Shown: positions 25,749 through 35,322, counted from the stretch's first letter. The stretch is DNA of 64,000 bases from Pseudomonas sp. JQ170C (GCF_035581345.1 NZ_CP141608.1:1072001-1136000); one strand, 5' to 3'. Numbers and translations: made by a program. The notes: a model not told the origin generated them from the sequence alone.

Positions 25749-27155
25749 TCAGTGCATGAAGCCTTCCATGAAGTCCGCCACGCCGCTGGCCAGGCGCCGG
25801 CGCCAGGGGGCGCTGGTGGGGTCGGCGAGGGTCTGGTCCTCATGGACGAAACTCTTGATGATGGCGTTGTAGCCCAGCCAGCGGCAGGGTTCGGGCTCCC
25901 AGCCCTTGAGGCTGGACAGTGTGCTGTCGGGGTGAACCCAGGGCTGCTCGGTCAGCTCACTGCGCCGCTCCAGGATCAGCTCGGCCAGGGTGCGACCGCC
26001 CAGGGCGCTGGCGCCCACCCCTTCGCCACCGTAGCCACCGGCCAGGGCGATGCCTTGCTTGCGGTCACAGAGCATGTGCGGCCGGAAGCGCCGGGCCATG
26101 CCCAGGTTGCCGCCCCAGGCGTGGGTAATGGCGACGTCCTTGAGCTGCGGGAACAACTCGCCGAACAGGTAGCGGCGCAGTTCGATTTCGCTTTCGGTCA
26201 GGTCGAAGTTTTCCCGCAGCCGGCCGGCGAACCGATAGCCGCCACGGGCGCCGAACACCAGGCGGTTGTCGGCGCTGCGCTGGCCGTAGGTGACCTGACG
26301 GCTGTTTTCGCTGAAGGCCTGGCCCTGGTTCAGGCCGATCTTTTCCCAGACGTGTTCCGGCAGCGGCTCGGTGGCCACCAGCAGGCTTTGCACCGGCATC
26401 TGGTAATGCCCAAGCGGCGGTAGGTTGACCGAGTAACCTTCCACCGCCGGTACCAGCCATTGGCACTTGATACGTGCCTGTGCCGTGCGCACCTCGCCAG
26501 CGCGCCACTCGGTCACCGGGCTGCTCTCGTACAGGTGCACGCCCATGCGTTCCACGGTGCGGGCCAGGCCGCGCACCAGTTTGGCCGGCTGGATGGTGGC
26601 GACATTGGGATTGAAAATGGCGCCGTAGGGTTTGCTGATACGCAGCTGGGTGGCCAGTTGCGCCGGGCTCATCCAGCGGTAGTCGGCTTCGGTGAGGCCT
26701 TGCTTGTAGAGTTTGTCGAGGTAGTTGCGCAGGGTGGTTTCCTGCTCCGGGTAGCGGGCCGCGCAATACAGAACGCCGCCTTTGCGGTAGTCGCAGTCGA
26801 TGCCTTCAAGGGTCAGTACACGCTGCACTTCATCGGGAATGCCATGCAGCAGGTCGTAGGAGGCGCGGCGTTGCGCAGGGGAGCTGGCGGCCAGCAAGCG
26901 GTCTTCGCCCAGCATATTGCCCATCAGCCAGCCACCGTTGCGACCGGAGGCGCCGAAGCCTGCGATGTTGGCCTCGACGATGGCGATGTTCAGGTGCGGG
27001 GCCTGCTGCTTGAGGTAGTAGGCGGTCCATAGCCCCGTGTAGCCGGCGCCGATGATGCAGACATCCACGTCTAGGTCGTGGTGCAGGGCCGGGCGCGTGC
27101 TCAGCGTCTCATCCAGCTGGTCCATCCAAAGGCTGATCTTGCGCCAGGGCTGCAT
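25749..27155 (-). CDS. FAD-dependent amine oxidoreductase (DadA/PuuB-like)
   Basis: D-amino-acid-oxidase-fold flavoprotein of 468 residues. The dinucleotide-binding motif IIGAGYTGLWTAYYL lies at about residue 35, followed by GFGASGRNGGWLMGN, the typical FAD contact of the PuuB/OrdL group, and the C-terminal FAD segment GYGGEGVGASALGGR. Relatives oxidise gamma-glutamylputrescine or other secondary amines. I chose ATG 27155 (MQPWRKISLWMDQL), with GGAG 9 bases upstream; GTG 27170 coincides with that ribosome site. Together with the downstream cupin and polyamine-type receptor it suggests a polyamine or amine catabolism cluster, which is an inference. Confidence 0.87.
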   Translation of the reverse strand: MQPWRKISLWMDQLDETLSTRPALHHDLDVDVCIIGAGYTGLWTAYYLKQQAPHLNIAIVEANIAGFGASGRNGGWLMGNMLGEDRLLAASSPAQRRASYDLLHGIPDEVQRVLTLEGIDCDYRKGGVLYCAARYPEQETTLRNYLDKLYKQGLTEADYRWMSPAQLATQLRISKPYGAIFNPNVATIQPAKLVRGLARTVERMGVHLYESSPVTEWRAGEVRTAQARIKCQWLVPAVEGYSVNLPPLGHYQMPVQSLLVATEPLPEHVWEKIGLNQGQAFSENSRQVTYGQRSADNRLVFGARGGYRFAGRLRENFDLTESEIELRRYLFGELFPQLKDVAITHAWGGNLGMARRFRPHMLCDRKQGIALAGGYGGEGVGASALGGRTLAELILERRSELTEQPWVHPDSTLSSLKGWEPEPCRWLGYNAIIKSFVHEDQTLADPTSAPWRRRLASGVADFMEGFMH

Positions 27156-27218
27156 TGTGTTCGGCTCCACATCCGTTACGGTCTGTGGCGATCCTAGAAG
27201 CTGGCGGGGGGTGTTGTC

Positions 27219-28028
27219 TTAGCTGCGTGCACGCAGAGAATTCTGCTTGACCCAGGCCTTGGGCGAGAGCCCGGTGTGCTGGCGAAAACACTTGTAGAAC
27301 GCCGAGAGCGAGTTGAAGCCGGCGGCAAAGGCCTGGTCGTCGATTTTGCTGGTGGCGGGTGCTCGGTCCAGGCCGTTGAGCAGGTGATGCAGGCGTGCCT
27401 GGTTGACGTAGCGGTAGAAGCTCTGGCCCAGCACCTGGTTGAGCAGGTAGGAGATCTGGTTGCGGCTGTAGCCGCTCTCGCGGGCGACGCGTTGCAGGTC
27501 GAGTTCCGGGTCGAGGTAGGGTTGCTGGCGCTGGAAGTACTGCTCCAGGTCCTGGGCCATGGAGCTCAGTTGCCGGGGCGACAGCCCCAGGCGGCTCATG
27601 GTCGGGCGCGCATCGCCCTGGCCGGACTCGGGCTTGGCTTCGCGCACCAGCGAGGCGTATTCATTGACCCGCCAGACCAGGCCGTCGCGCACGGTGATGG
27701 CTTCGCTGGACTGGAACGCCACCAGGCCTTCGCCGCCGCGCAGGGTGACCTGGTACTGGATGAACGCGGTACAGCCATCGACCCGGATACGGTCGCTGTG
27801 GACGATGTCTTCATCGACTTCGCGGGGCATGCTCACGCGCACGTACTCGCGCAGTTCATCGAGGTGCAGGACGCGGTTCTGGAAGTAGTCGTTGTACTGG
27901 ATATCGGGGTGATACAAGGCCATCACCCCGTCCAGGTCGCGATGCTTCCAGCACAGGTGATAACGCAGGACGGTGGCGGCTGTTTCCGGGGTTTGTTCCG
28001 GGCCGTCGGGGATGGGGTCGGGGATCAT
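27219..28028 (-). CDS. AraC-family regulator with N-terminal SnoaL/NTF2-like domain
   Basis: Regulator of 269 residues with an uncommon layout. Residues about 1-130 look like a SnoaL/NTF2 cone (AATVLRYHLCWKHRDLDGVMALYHPDIQYND, ITVRDGLVWRVNEYASLV in parts) that could bind a small ligand. The C-terminal 100 residues are an AraC/XylS double helix-turn-helix (LQRVARESGYSRNQISYLL, FAAGFNSLSAFYKCFRQHTG). Start ATG 28028 gives MIPDPIPDGPEQTP. It is upstream of, and on the same strand as, the FAD oxidase, cupin and binding-protein genes, so it probably controls them. The ligand is unknown. A REP pair lies just upstream. Confidence 0.88.
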   Translation of the reverse strand: MIPDPIPDGPEQTPETAATVLRYHLCWKHRDLDGVMALYHPDIQYNDYFQNRVLHLDELREYVRVSMPREVDEDIVHSDRIRVDGCTAFIQYQVTLRGGEGLVAFQSSEAITVRDGLVWRVNEYASLVREAKPESGQGDARPTMSRLGLSPRQLSSMAQDLEQYFQRQQPYLDPELDLQRVARESGYSRNQISYLLNQVLGQSFYRYVNQARLHHLLNGLDRAPATSKIDDQAFAAGFNSLSAFYKCFRQHTGLSPKAWVKQNSLRARS

Positions 28029-28074
28029 TGAGCGATAGTGATGGGCGGTTGTGCGCCGGTCAAGTGGAGCAACT

Positions 28075-28144
28075 GTAGGAGCGGGCTTGCCCCGCGATAG
28101 CGGTGTGTCAGGCACATCGCCTCGCGGGGCAAGCCCGCGCCTAC
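28075..28144. repeat. two separated REP units in inverted orientation
   Basis: GTAGGAGCGGGCTTGCCCCG (28075-28094) and its inverted partner TCGCGGGGCAAGCCCGCGCC (28122-28141) flank about 24 bases. The second unit covers the stop codon of dppF, so the repeat and the gene end overlap. Confidence 0.9.
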
Positions 28145-29109
28145 AAGAACTGCTCGGCGTAGTGGCATGCCACCTGGCGGGTACCCACTTGCCTGAACGC
28201 CGGCTCTTCGGCTGCACAGCGTTCGGTGGCATACGGGCAGCGCTTGTGGAAGGCGCAGCCCGGCGGCGGGTTCAGCGGGTTGGGCAGTTCGCCGGCGATC
28301 TTGATCTTCGGCTTGAGCGGGTCGGGGTGGATGGTCGGGGTAGCCGACAGCAGCGCCTGGGTGTAGGGGTGCAGGGGCTTGTTGTAGATGTCCTCCTTGG
28401 GCCCCATCTCGGCCGGTCGGCCCAGGTACATCACCAGCACCTGGTCGGCCACATGGCGCACCACGGCCAGGTTGTGGGAGATGAACACATAGGCGGTGTT
28501 GAACTCCTTCTGCAGGTCCATGAACAGGTTCAGCACCTGGGCCTGGATCGATACGTCCAGCGCCGAGGTCGGTTCATCGGCCACCAGCACCTTGGGCTGC
28601 AGCATCATCGCCCGGGCCAGGGCGATACGCTGGCGCTGTCCGCCGGAGAACATGTGCGGGTAGCGCTGGTAGTGCTCCGGGCGCAGGCCGACTTGCTGCA
28701 TCATGGCCTGGACCTTTTCGCGGCGCTCGGCCTTGGACAGGTTGGTGTTGATCAGCAGCGGTTCAGCCAACTGATCGCCGATCTTCTGTCGCGGGTTGAG
28801 CGAGGCATAGGGGCTCTGGAAGACCATCTGTACATCCTTGCGCAGTTGCTTGCGCTCGGCCTTGTTGGCCCCGGCCACTTCCTGCCCGGCAATTTTCAGC
28901 GAGCCGGAGGAGGGCTCTTCGATCAAGGTCAGGGCGCGGGCCAGGGTCGACTTGCCGCAGCCGGATTCGCCGACCACGGCCAGGGTCTTGCCGGCCTCGA
29001 GTTCAAACGACACGCCGTTGAGTGCGCGCACCAGGGCATGGCCCTTGAACAGGCCACGGGAAACTTCGTAGTGACGGGTCAGTTCACGGGCGGTAAGGAC
29101 GACGGTCAT
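28141..29109 (-). CDS. dppF: dipeptide ABC importer ATPase DppF
   Basis: Second ATPase (322 residues) of the dipeptide importer. It shows Walker A GESGCGKST (near residue 43), signature FSGGQRQR and Walker B VLVADEPTSALDV. The C-terminal oligopeptide-transporter extension has the four-cysteine-like segment GCAFHKRCPYATERCAAEEP, which in this family binds an iron-sulfur cluster. ATG 29109 overlaps the dppD stop by one base (TAATG). The TAG stop lies inside a REP unit. It closes the dppA-opdP-dppA-dppBCDF unit. Confidence 0.95.
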   Translation of the reverse strand: MTVVLTARELTRHYEVSRGLFKGHALVRALNGVSFELEAGKTLAVVGESGCGKSTLARALTLIEEPSSGSLKIAGQEVAGANKAERKQLRKDVQMVFQSPYASLNPRQKIGDQLAEPLLINTNLSKAERREKVQAMMQQVGLRPEHYQRYPHMFSGGQRQRIALARAMMLQPKVLVADEPTSALDVSIQAQVLNLFMDLQKEFNTAYVFISHNLAVVRHVADQVLVMYLGRPAEMGPKEDIYNKPLHPYTQALLSATPTIHPDPLKPKIKIAGELPNPLNPPPGCAFHKRCPYATERCAAEEPAFRQVGTRQVACHYAEQFL

Positions 29110-30077
29110 TACGCCACCTCCTGGTTCAGCGGGTAGAAACAACGGACCTGGCTATGGGCCTGGGGATCGAGGCTCGGGCGTTGCCGGCGGCAGTTGTCCT
29201 GCACATAGGGGCAACGCGGCGACAGCAGGCAACCTTGCGGGCGGTCGTAGCGGCCGGGGACGATACCGGGCAGGGTCGCCAGGCGCTCGGCGCCTTCGCT
29301 TTGCTCGGGAATCGCCGCCAGCAGCGCTTCGCTGTAGGGGTGGGCGGGTACATCGAACAGTTCCGGCACCTGGCCGACTTCCACGACCTGGCCTGCATAC
29401 ATCACACAGACCCGCTTGGCGGTCTCGGCGACCACGGCCAGGTCATGGGTGATCAGGATCAGGGCCATGTTCTGTTCTTTTTGCAGGTTGAGCAGCAACT
29501 CCATGATCTGCGCCTGAATGGTCACATCCAGGGCGGTGGTCGGTTCATCGGCGATCAGCAGCTTGGGCTCGCCGGCGATGGCCATGGCAATGGCCACGCG
29601 CTGGCTCATGCCGCCGGAAAGTTGGTGGGGGTAGGCGTCGAGGCGGCTTTCGGCGGCCGGGATCTCGACCTTCTTGAGCAGCTCCAGGGCGCGCTGGCGA
29701 GCGGCCTTGCCGCGCAGGCCCAGGTGCTGGCGCAGCACTTCCTCGATCTGGAAGCCCACGGTGTAGCTCGGGTTGAGGGCGGTCATCGGGTCCTGGAAGA
29801 CCATGGCCATATCCTTGCCCACCACCTTGCGCCGCTGGCGGCCGCTGAGCTTGAGCATGTTGGTGCCGTCGAAGGTCAGGGCGTCGGCGGTGATGCGCCC
29901 GGGTGCGTCGATCAGGCCCATCAGCGCCATCATGGTCACCGATTTGCCCGAGCCCGATTCGCCGACGATTGCCAGGACTTCGCCCTCGTTGACGCTCAGG
30001 TCCAGTCCATCGACCACCGGCACCGCGTTGGCGTCGCCAAAGCGCACATTCAGATTCTTGATTTGCAGAAGTGACAT
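29109..30077 (-). CDS. dppD: dipeptide ABC importer ATPase DppD
   Basis: ATPase of 322 residues that pairs with DppF. Walker A is GESGSGKSV, the signature LSGGMSQR and Walker [14 protein letters not shown]. The C-terminal extension carries [14 protein letters not shown], the cysteine-rich segment shared with DppF. Start ATG 30077 ([15 protein letters not shown]) has GGAG about 6 bases upstream. It is coupled to dppF by a one-base overlap and lies 10 bases after dppC. Confidence 0.95.
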   Translation of the reverse strand: MSLLQIKNLNVRFGDANAVPVVDGLDLSVNEGEVLAIVGESGSGKSVTMMALMGLIDAPGRITADALTFDGTNMLKLSGRQRRKVVGKDMAMVFQDPMTALNPSYTVGFQIEEVLRQHLGLRGKAARQRALELLKKVEIPAAESRLDAYPHQLSGGMSQRVAIAMAIAGEPKLLIADEPTTALDVTIQAQIMELLLNLQKEQNMALILITHDLAVVAETAKRVCVMYAGQVVEVGQVPELFDVPAHPYSEALLAAIPEQSEGAERLATLPGIVPGRYDRPQGCLLSPRCPYVQDNCRRQRPSLDPQAHSQVRCFYPLNQEVA

Positions 30078-30087
30078 GGCGTTCTCC

Positions 30088-31017
30088 TCAGGCGGCGTTC
30101 TTGAGTTTCGGGTCCAGCGCATCGCGCAGTCCGTCGCCCATCAGGTTGATTGCCAGCACGCTGAGCAAAATGGTCAGGCCAGGCAGACTCACTACCCACC
30201 AGGCGCGTTCGATGTAGTCGCGGGCCGAGGCCAGCATGGTGCCCCACTCAGGGGTCGGCGGCTGCACGCCCAGGCCGAGGAAGCCCAGGGCCGCGGCATC
30301 GAGAATTGCCGAGGAGAAGCTCAAGGTGGCCTGGACGATCAGCGGCGCCATGCAGTTGGGCAGCACGGTGACGAACATCAGGCGCGGCAGGCTGGCACCG
30401 GCCAGGCGTGCGGCGGTGACGTAGTCACGGTTCAGCTCGCCCATGACCGCGGCGCGGGTCAGGCGCACGTAGGAGGGCAGCGATACGATGGCGATAGCGA
30501 TCACGGTGTTGATCAGGCCAGGGCCGAGGATGGCGACGATAGCCACCGCCAGCAGCAGCGAGGGCAGGGCCAGCATCACGTCCATCAGGCGCATGATCGA
30601 AGGGCCGAGCAGGCGCGGGAAGAACCCGGCCAGCAGGCCAAGGAAGATCCCGGGAATCAGCGAGATCACCACCGATGACAGGCCGATCAGCAGCGACAGG
30701 CGCGAACCCTGGATCAGGCGTGAGAGCAGGTCGCGGCCCAGCTCGTCGGTGCCCAGGATGAATTGCCAGTTGCCGCCTTCGAGCCATACCGGCGGGGTCA
30801 GCAAAAAGTCGCGGTACTGCTCACTGGGGTTGTGCGGTGCCACCCAGGGCGCAAACAGCGCGCAGAACACGATCAGGCTCATGAACATCAGCCCGGCCAC
30901 AGCACCCTTGTTGCGCGAGAACGCTTGCCAGAATTCCTTGTAGGGCGAGGGGTAGAGCAGGCTCTGGTCGACGGCGGTAGCGGGCGTGGTGACGGCTTTT
31001 GCAAGTGGGGTAGTCAT
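30088..31017 (-). CDS. dppC: dipeptide ABC importer permease DppC
   Basis: Inner-membrane permease of 309 residues. A hydrophilic N-terminus (about 35 residues) is followed by the OppC_N helix [21 protein letters not shown] and a periplasmic loop ([17 protein letters not shown]), then five further helices. The ATPase-contact loop is visible near [15 protein letters not shown]. Gene order, with 10-base gaps to dppB and dppD, supports a DppBC heterodimer. Confidence 0.94.
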   Translation of the reverse strand: MTTPLAKAVTTPATAVDQSLLYPSPYKEFWQAFSRNKGAVAGLMFMSLIVFCALFAPWVAPHNPSEQYRDFLLTPPVWLEGGNWQFILGTDELGRDLLSRLIQGSRLSLLIGLSSVVISLIPGIFLGLLAGFFPRLLGPSIMRLMDVMLALPSLLLAVAIVAILGPGLINTVIAIAIVSLPSYVRLTRAAVMGELNRDYVTAARLAGASLPRLMFVTVLPNCMAPLIVQATLSFSSAILDAAALGFLGLGVQPPTPEWGTMLASARDYIERAWWVVSLPGLTILLSVLAINLMGDGLRDALDPKLKNAA

Positions 31018-31027
31018 GTCGAGGCCC

Positions 31028-32038
31028 TCAGCGCTGATGACGGATGCGTGGGTTGGCCAGGCCGTAGAGGATGTCTACGACGAAGTTGACCAGGATCACC
31101 AGGCAGGCAATCAACAGGATGCCGTTCTGGACCACGGGGTAGTCACGGGCGCCGATGGCTTCGATCAGCCATTTGCCGATGCCCGGCCAGGAAAAGATGG
31201 TTTCGGTGAGTACCGCGCCCGCCAGCAAGGTGCCGACCTGCAGGCCGAACACGGTGAGTACCGGGATCAGCGCGTTGCGCAGGCCATGCACGAACACCAC
31301 GCGGGCAGGCGACAGGCCCTTGGCCCTGGCGGTACGGATGTAGTCTTCGCGCAGCACTTCAAGCATCGAGGAGCGGGTCATCCGGGCGATCACCGCCAGC
31401 GGGATGGTGCCGAGCACGATGGCCGGAAGAATCAGATGCATGACGGCATCCTTGAAGGCGCCTTCTTCATCGCTGAGCAGGGTGTCGATGAGCATGAAGC
31501 CGGTTTTCGGCTCGATGTCGTAGAGCAGGTCGATGCGCCCGGACACCGGGGTCCAGCCCAGGCTCACCGAGAAGAACATGATCAGGATCAGGCCCCACCA
31601 GAAGATCGGCATCGAGTAGCCGGCCAGGGATATCCCCATGACCCCGTGATCGAACAGCGAGCCGCGCTTGAGGGCGGCAATCACCCCGGCCAGCAGGCCG
31701 ACGATGCCGGCAAAGAACAACGCCGCCAGGGCCAGCTCGAGCGTGGCCGGGAACAGGGCGAGGAACTCGTGCCAGACGCTTTCGCGGGTACGCAGCGACT
31801 CACCCAGGTCGCCCTGGGCCAGCTTGCCGATGTAGTCCAGGTACTGCTCGGGCAAGGGTTTGTTCAGGCCAAGGCGTTCCATGGCCTGGGCGTGCATTTC
31901 GGGGTCGACCCGGCGCTCACCCATCATGACTTCCACCGGGTCTCCCGGTATCAGGCGTATGAGCGCGAAGGTCAGCAAGGTGATGCCGAAAAAGGTCGGG
32001 ATCAAGAGTCCCAGGCGCCGGGCAATAAAACTAAACAT
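31028..32038 (-). CDS. dppB: dipeptide ABC importer permease DppB
   Basis: Permease of 336 residues with the N-terminal helix FIARRLGLLIPTFFGITLLTF, the large periplasmic loop GERRVDPEMHAQAMERLGLN, and the EAA-type loop REDYIRTARAKGLSPARVVF that docks the ATPases. It follows the adjacent dppA gene after 73 bases that hold an 8-bp hairpin, which fits higher expression of the receptor than of the membrane parts. Confidence 0.94.
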   Translation of the reverse strand: MFSFIARRLGLLIPTFFGITLLTFALIRLIPGDPVEVMMGERRVDPEMHAQAMERLGLNKPLPEQYLDYIGKLAQGDLGESLRTRESVWHEFLALFPATLELALAALFFAGIVGLLAGVIAALKRGSLFDHGVMGISLAGYSMPIFWWGLILIMFFSVSLGWTPVSGRIDLLYDIEPKTGFMLIDTLLSDEEGAFKDAVMHLILPAIVLGTIPLAVIARMTRSSMLEVLREDYIRTARAKGLSPARVVFVHGLRNALIPVLTVFGLQVGTLLAGAVLTETIFSWPGIGKWLIEAIGARDYPVVQNGILLIACLVILVNFVVDILYGLANPRIRHQR

Positions 32039-32072
32039 CTTCTGGTGTACCTCATCAGCCTGTCAGGCGTGC

Positions 32073-32100
32073 CCGCCAGCACCCGATCAGGGGCTGGCGG
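32073..32100 (-). terminator. intra-operon stem-loop between dppA and dppB
   Basis: CCGCCAGC (32073-32080) and GCTGGCGG (32093-32100) form a perfect 8-bp stem with a 12-base loop, with no T-tract on the minus strand. It is probably a partial terminator or a 3'-end stabiliser of the receptor mRNA. Confidence 0.55.
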
Positions 32101-32111
32101 TCGTTCTTGTT

Positions 32112-33707
32112 CTACTTCACCTGGGTGGTGGCGAAGTTGTTATTGGTGAGGGGGTTGATGTGGTAGCCCTCAACGTTACTGCGCATGGCGGTGAACATCT
32201 TCGGATGCGCCATGCTGATCCACGGTTGGTCTTCATCGTACACCGCCAGCGCCTTTACATAGAGCGCTGCGCGCTCATCTGTGTCGGTCACGGTGCGGGC
32301 CTTGTCGATCAACGCCTGGAATGTCTGATTGCACCAGCGGGCATAGTTCTCTCCGCTTTTCACGGCTTCGCAGCTGAGCAGCGGGGTGAGGAAGTTGTCC
32401 GGGTCGCCGTTGTCGCCGGCCCAGCCCGTCGACACCATGTCGGCCTCGCCGTTCTTGGCGCGGCGCAGCATTTCGGCCCATTCCATCACGCGGATATCGA
32501 CCTTCAGGCCGATCCTGGCCAGGTCTGCCTGGAGCATTTCGGCGCTTAGGCGCGGGTTGGGGTTGGTCGGGCCGCCGCCGTTGCGGGTGAACAGGGTCAG
32601 TACCGTGCCTTCCGGTACGCCGGCGTCCTTGAGCAGGGCGCGGGCCTTGTCCAGGTCGCGAGGCGGGTTGCGGTTGGCGGTGTTGTAGCCCATCAGGGTC
32701 GGCGGGTAAGGGTTGACGCCCACCAGCGCATTGCCTTTGCCGAACAGCTGCTCGACGTGGACCTGGCGGTCGAAGGCCATGTTGATGGCTTTGCGCACCC
32801 GCACGTCGCTCAGGTATTTGTGCTGGGTGTTGAGCGAGATATAGCCGGTGGTCAGGGCCTCCATCTCGGCCACTTTCAACCTGGGGTCGGTCTTGATGCT
32901 GGGGATGTCGTCAGGCTTGGGGTAGAGCGCCACCTGGCATTCGTTGGCCTTGAGCTTTTGCAGGCGCACGTTGTTGTCACTGGCGATGGCGAAGATCAGC
33001 GCATCGGCCGGCGGCTTGCCGCGAAAGTAGTCCGGGTTGGGCTTGTAGCGGACCTGGGCGTCCTTGTTGTAGCGCTGGAAGATGAACGGGCCGGTGCCGA
33101 TCGGCTTGCTGTTGAGGTCGGCAGTCTTGCCGGCCTTGAGTAACTGGTCGCCGTACTCGGCCGAGTAGATCGAGGTGAAGGCCATGGCCAGGTCAGGCAG
33201 GAAGGGTGCTTCGGGGCGGGTGAGGGTGAAGACCACCGTATGATCGTCGGTTTTCTCGACGCTCTTGAGCAGCGTCTTGAAGCCCATGCTCTCGAAGTAG
33301 GGGAAGCCGACGCTGGTCTTGTTGTGCCACGGATGGTTCGGGTCCAGCTGGCGTCGGAAGCTCCAGAGCACATCGTCGGCATTCATTGCCCGGGAGGGGG
33401 TGAAGTAGTCGGTGGTGTGGAACTTCACCCCTTCGCGCAGATGGAAGGTATAGGTCAGCCCGTCCGGGCTGATGTCCCAGCGCTCGGCCAGGGCCGGCTG
33501 GATCTCGGTAGTGCCGGGCTTGAAGTCGACCAGGCGGTTGAAGATGGTTTCGGCCGAGGCGTCGGCAGTCACGGCCGTGGTGTACTGGACGATGTCGAAG
33601 CCTTCCGGACTTGCCTCGGTACACACCACCAGCGGCTTGGCCGAAAGCCCCGCCGCAGTGCTCAACAGGACGGCTGCCAGGGCAGCCCGTAGCGGTAGCA
33701 GTTTCAT
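32112..33707 (-). CDS. dppA: dipeptide ABC importer binding protein (DppA paralogue next to dppBCDF)
   Basis: Periplasmic peptide-binding protein of 531 residues (SBP family 5) with signal peptide AALAAVLLSTAAGLSAKP. The mature start LVVCTEASPEGFDIVQYTT and the family signature around AERWDISPDGLTYTFHLREGVKF (in parts) are clear. It differs from the two upstream paralogues, which begin LVFCSEGSPAGFD. Its position directly before dppBCDF matches dppA4 of P. aeruginosa. Dipeptide specificity is inferred. Confidence 0.92.
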   Translation of the reverse strand: MKLLPLRAALAAVLLSTAAGLSAKPLVVCTEASPEGFDIVQYTTAVTADASAETIFNRLVDFKPGTTEIQPALAERWDISPDGLTYTFHLREGVKFHTTDYFTPSRAMNADDVLWSFRRQLDPNHPWHNKTSVGFPYFESMGFKTLLKSVEKTDDHTVVFTLTRPEAPFLPDLAMAFTSIYSAEYGDQLLKAGKTADLNSKPIGTGPFIFQRYNKDAQVRYKPNPDYFRGKPPADALIFAIASDNNVRLQKLKANECQVALYPKPDDIPSIKTDPRLKVAEMEALTTGYISLNTQHKYLSDVRVRKAINMAFDRQVHVEQLFGKGNALVGVNPYPPTLMGYNTANRNPPRDLDKARALLKDAGVPEGTVLTLFTRNGGGPTNPNPRLSAEMLQADLARIGLKVDIRVMEWAEMLRRAKNGEADMVSTGWAGDNGDPDNFLTPLLSCEAVKSGENYARWCNQTFQALIDKARTVTDTDERAALYVKALAVYDEDQPWISMAHPKMFTAMRSNVEGYHINPLTNNNFATTQVK

Positions 33708-33743
33708 GAAACCTCCCGGCTATCAATTAAGCCAGCGTAGTCG

Positions 33744-33772
33744 CCATGGCCGGTTCGGTGAACCGGCCATGG
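33744..33772 (-). terminator. intra-operon hairpin after opdP
   Basis: A perfect 13-bp stem (CCATGGCCGGTTC with GAACCGGCCATGG) with a 3-base loop lies between the opdP stop and the next dppA gene. There is no T-tract, so a role in mRNA processing or stabilisation is as likely as termination. Confidence 0.55.
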
Positions 33773-33778
33773 CCTGCC

Positions 33779-35158
33779 TCAGAGAATGTTGAAGGGAATG
33801 GTGGTCACGATACGCAGCTCGTCCAGGCTGCCGTCGGCCTGGGCCTTGCTGGCCCGGTGGGCGGTGTAGGTGGCGCGGATGGTGGTGTCCTTGAGCGCAC
33901 CGCTCTGCACCGCATAGCTGGTGCCAATACCCCACTCGTAGTGCGTCTCGCCATCTTGGCCTTGCACGTCGTAGCCGGTACCGCGGTAGTGGGTGCCATC
34001 GATGCCCCAGCCACGGGCGTTGTACAGGTTGAACTTGAGGCCCGGCACGCCGTATTGGGCCATGTTCAAGCCGTAGGCGATCTGCATGGATTTCTCGTTC
34101 GGGCCGTTGAAGTCCGAGAGCAGGGAGTTGGCCAGGAAGATGGCGTTGGTTTCATGCAGGTAGTCGAAGTACTCGTTGCCGTTCACTTGCTGGTAGGAAA
34201 AGGTCAGGCTGTGCGCCTGATGGGTCAGGCCCAGCGACAGGCTGTAGGTGTCGTTGTCGATCTCACCGAGTTCGCTGCGGCCTTCATCCTTGGTCTTGTA
34301 GTAGTTCAGGCCAGTGGTCAGGCTCAACACTGCGCTGTCGCCCAGTTCATGGTTGGCGCCGAAGTAGTACTGGTTCCAGAAGTCTTCGACCTTGGAGGCG
34401 TACAGGCTGGTTCTGAGGCTGCGCAGCGGCTGGTAGTTGAGGCCGATCATGCTGATGCGATCGGTTTCTGCGCCGTTGGCGGCGTACTCGGAGCGGAATT
34501 TGCTCAGGCTCTGTTCGGTTCGCGGTGAGACGCGGTCAAAGGTCCCGGCGTCGAACGACAAGTTGTCGAACTCTTCGCTGTGAATGCTCACACCCTGGAA
34601 ACTCGACGGCAGGGCACGGTTGCCGATGTAGGCGATGACCGGTGTGTCCATCGACTGGCGCCCGGCGGTCAGGGTGGTGTTGGACACCCGCGCCTTGACG
34701 TTGGCCAGGCCCATCTTGCTCCATTGGCCGATGACATCGCCGTCGCTGTGGGTCAGGGTCCGGTTGTTGGGGCCGGCGACGGCAGCGCGCCCCTGTTCCA
34801 GGGCGATGGCGTTGTAGGCGGCTACTTCGGTGGCGAAACCGATGGTGCCTTCGGTAAAGCCCGAGCTGTAGTTGAGGATGGTGCCCTGGACCCAGTTGTC
34901 ACGGCTGTGGGTGTCGTGGCGGGTGCCGTCGCTCTTGTAGTACTTCCACAGCGGCGCGCGGGTGGCGCGTTCGCGGGCGTACCAGTTACGGGTCGTACCG
35001 GACAGGCTCTGGCCTTCGATAAAGCCGCTGGCCTGGCTCTGGGCACTGGTGTTCTTGGCACTGACCGGGACGAAGTCCTGGCTGGCGGGCTCAGCCTGGG
35101 CCATGACGGACAGGCCTGTGAAGGACAAGGCAAAAACTGCAGAGATAGATCGTCTCAA
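33779..35158 (-). CDS. opdP: OprD-family outer-membrane porin OpdP
   Basis: OprD-type substrate-specific porin of 459 residues, with a signal peptide (ISAVFALSFTGLSVMAQA) and an OprD barrel (ASGFIEGQSLSGTTRNWYAR, NWVQGTILNYSSGFTEGTIGF in parts). I place the start at TTG 35158 (MRRSISAVFALSF), because GGGAG lies 7 bases upstream and no ATG or GTG gives an intact signal peptide; the upstream frame is open but has no family match. Enclosed between dppA genes, as in P. aeruginosa opdP (glycine-glutamate and other dipeptides), it is probably the outer-membrane entry route for the same importer. Confidence 0.88.
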   Translation of the reverse strand: MRRSISAVFALSFTGLSVMAQAEPASQDFVPVSAKNTSAQSQASGFIEGQSLSGTTRNWYARERATRAPLWKYYKSDGTRHDTHSRDNWVQGTILNYSSGFTEGTIGFATEVAAYNAIALEQGRAAVAGPNNRTLTHSDGDVIGQWSKMGLANVKARVSNTTLTAGRQSMDTPVIAYIGNRALPSSFQGVSIHSEEFDNLSFDAGTFDRVSPRTEQSLSKFRSEYAANGAETDRISMIGLNYQPLRSLRTSLYASKVEDFWNQYYFGANHELGDSAVLSLTTGLNYYKTKDEGRSELGEIDNDTYSLSLGLTHQAHSLTFSYQQVNGNEYFDYLHETNAIFLANSLLSDFNGPNEKSMQIAYGLNMAQYGVPGLKFNLYNARGWGIDGTHYRGTGYDVQGQDGETHYEWGIGTSYAVQSGALKDTTIRATYTAHRASKAQADGSLDELRIVTTIPFNIL

Positions 35159-35246
35159 GGTAAAGCTCCCTTTCTTTTCTTTTTTTTTGAACGCCTGGCC
35201 TTGTGGGTTCGGCGCTTTTGCGGTGGAACAGGGATTGCAAACGTTT

Positions 35247-35264
35247 GCCCGATCGCCATCGGGC
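35247..35264 (-). terminator. small intra-operon hairpin before opdP
   Basis: GCCCGAT/ATCGGGC, a 7-bp stem with a 4-base loop, lies in the 164-base gap between a dppA paralogue and opdP. Confidence 0.4.
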
Positions 35265-35322
35265 AGATCCAGGCTGCACAGGGCCGCAGGCGTGGATCGC
35301 ACGCCTTTGGCCCGGGCAGGGA

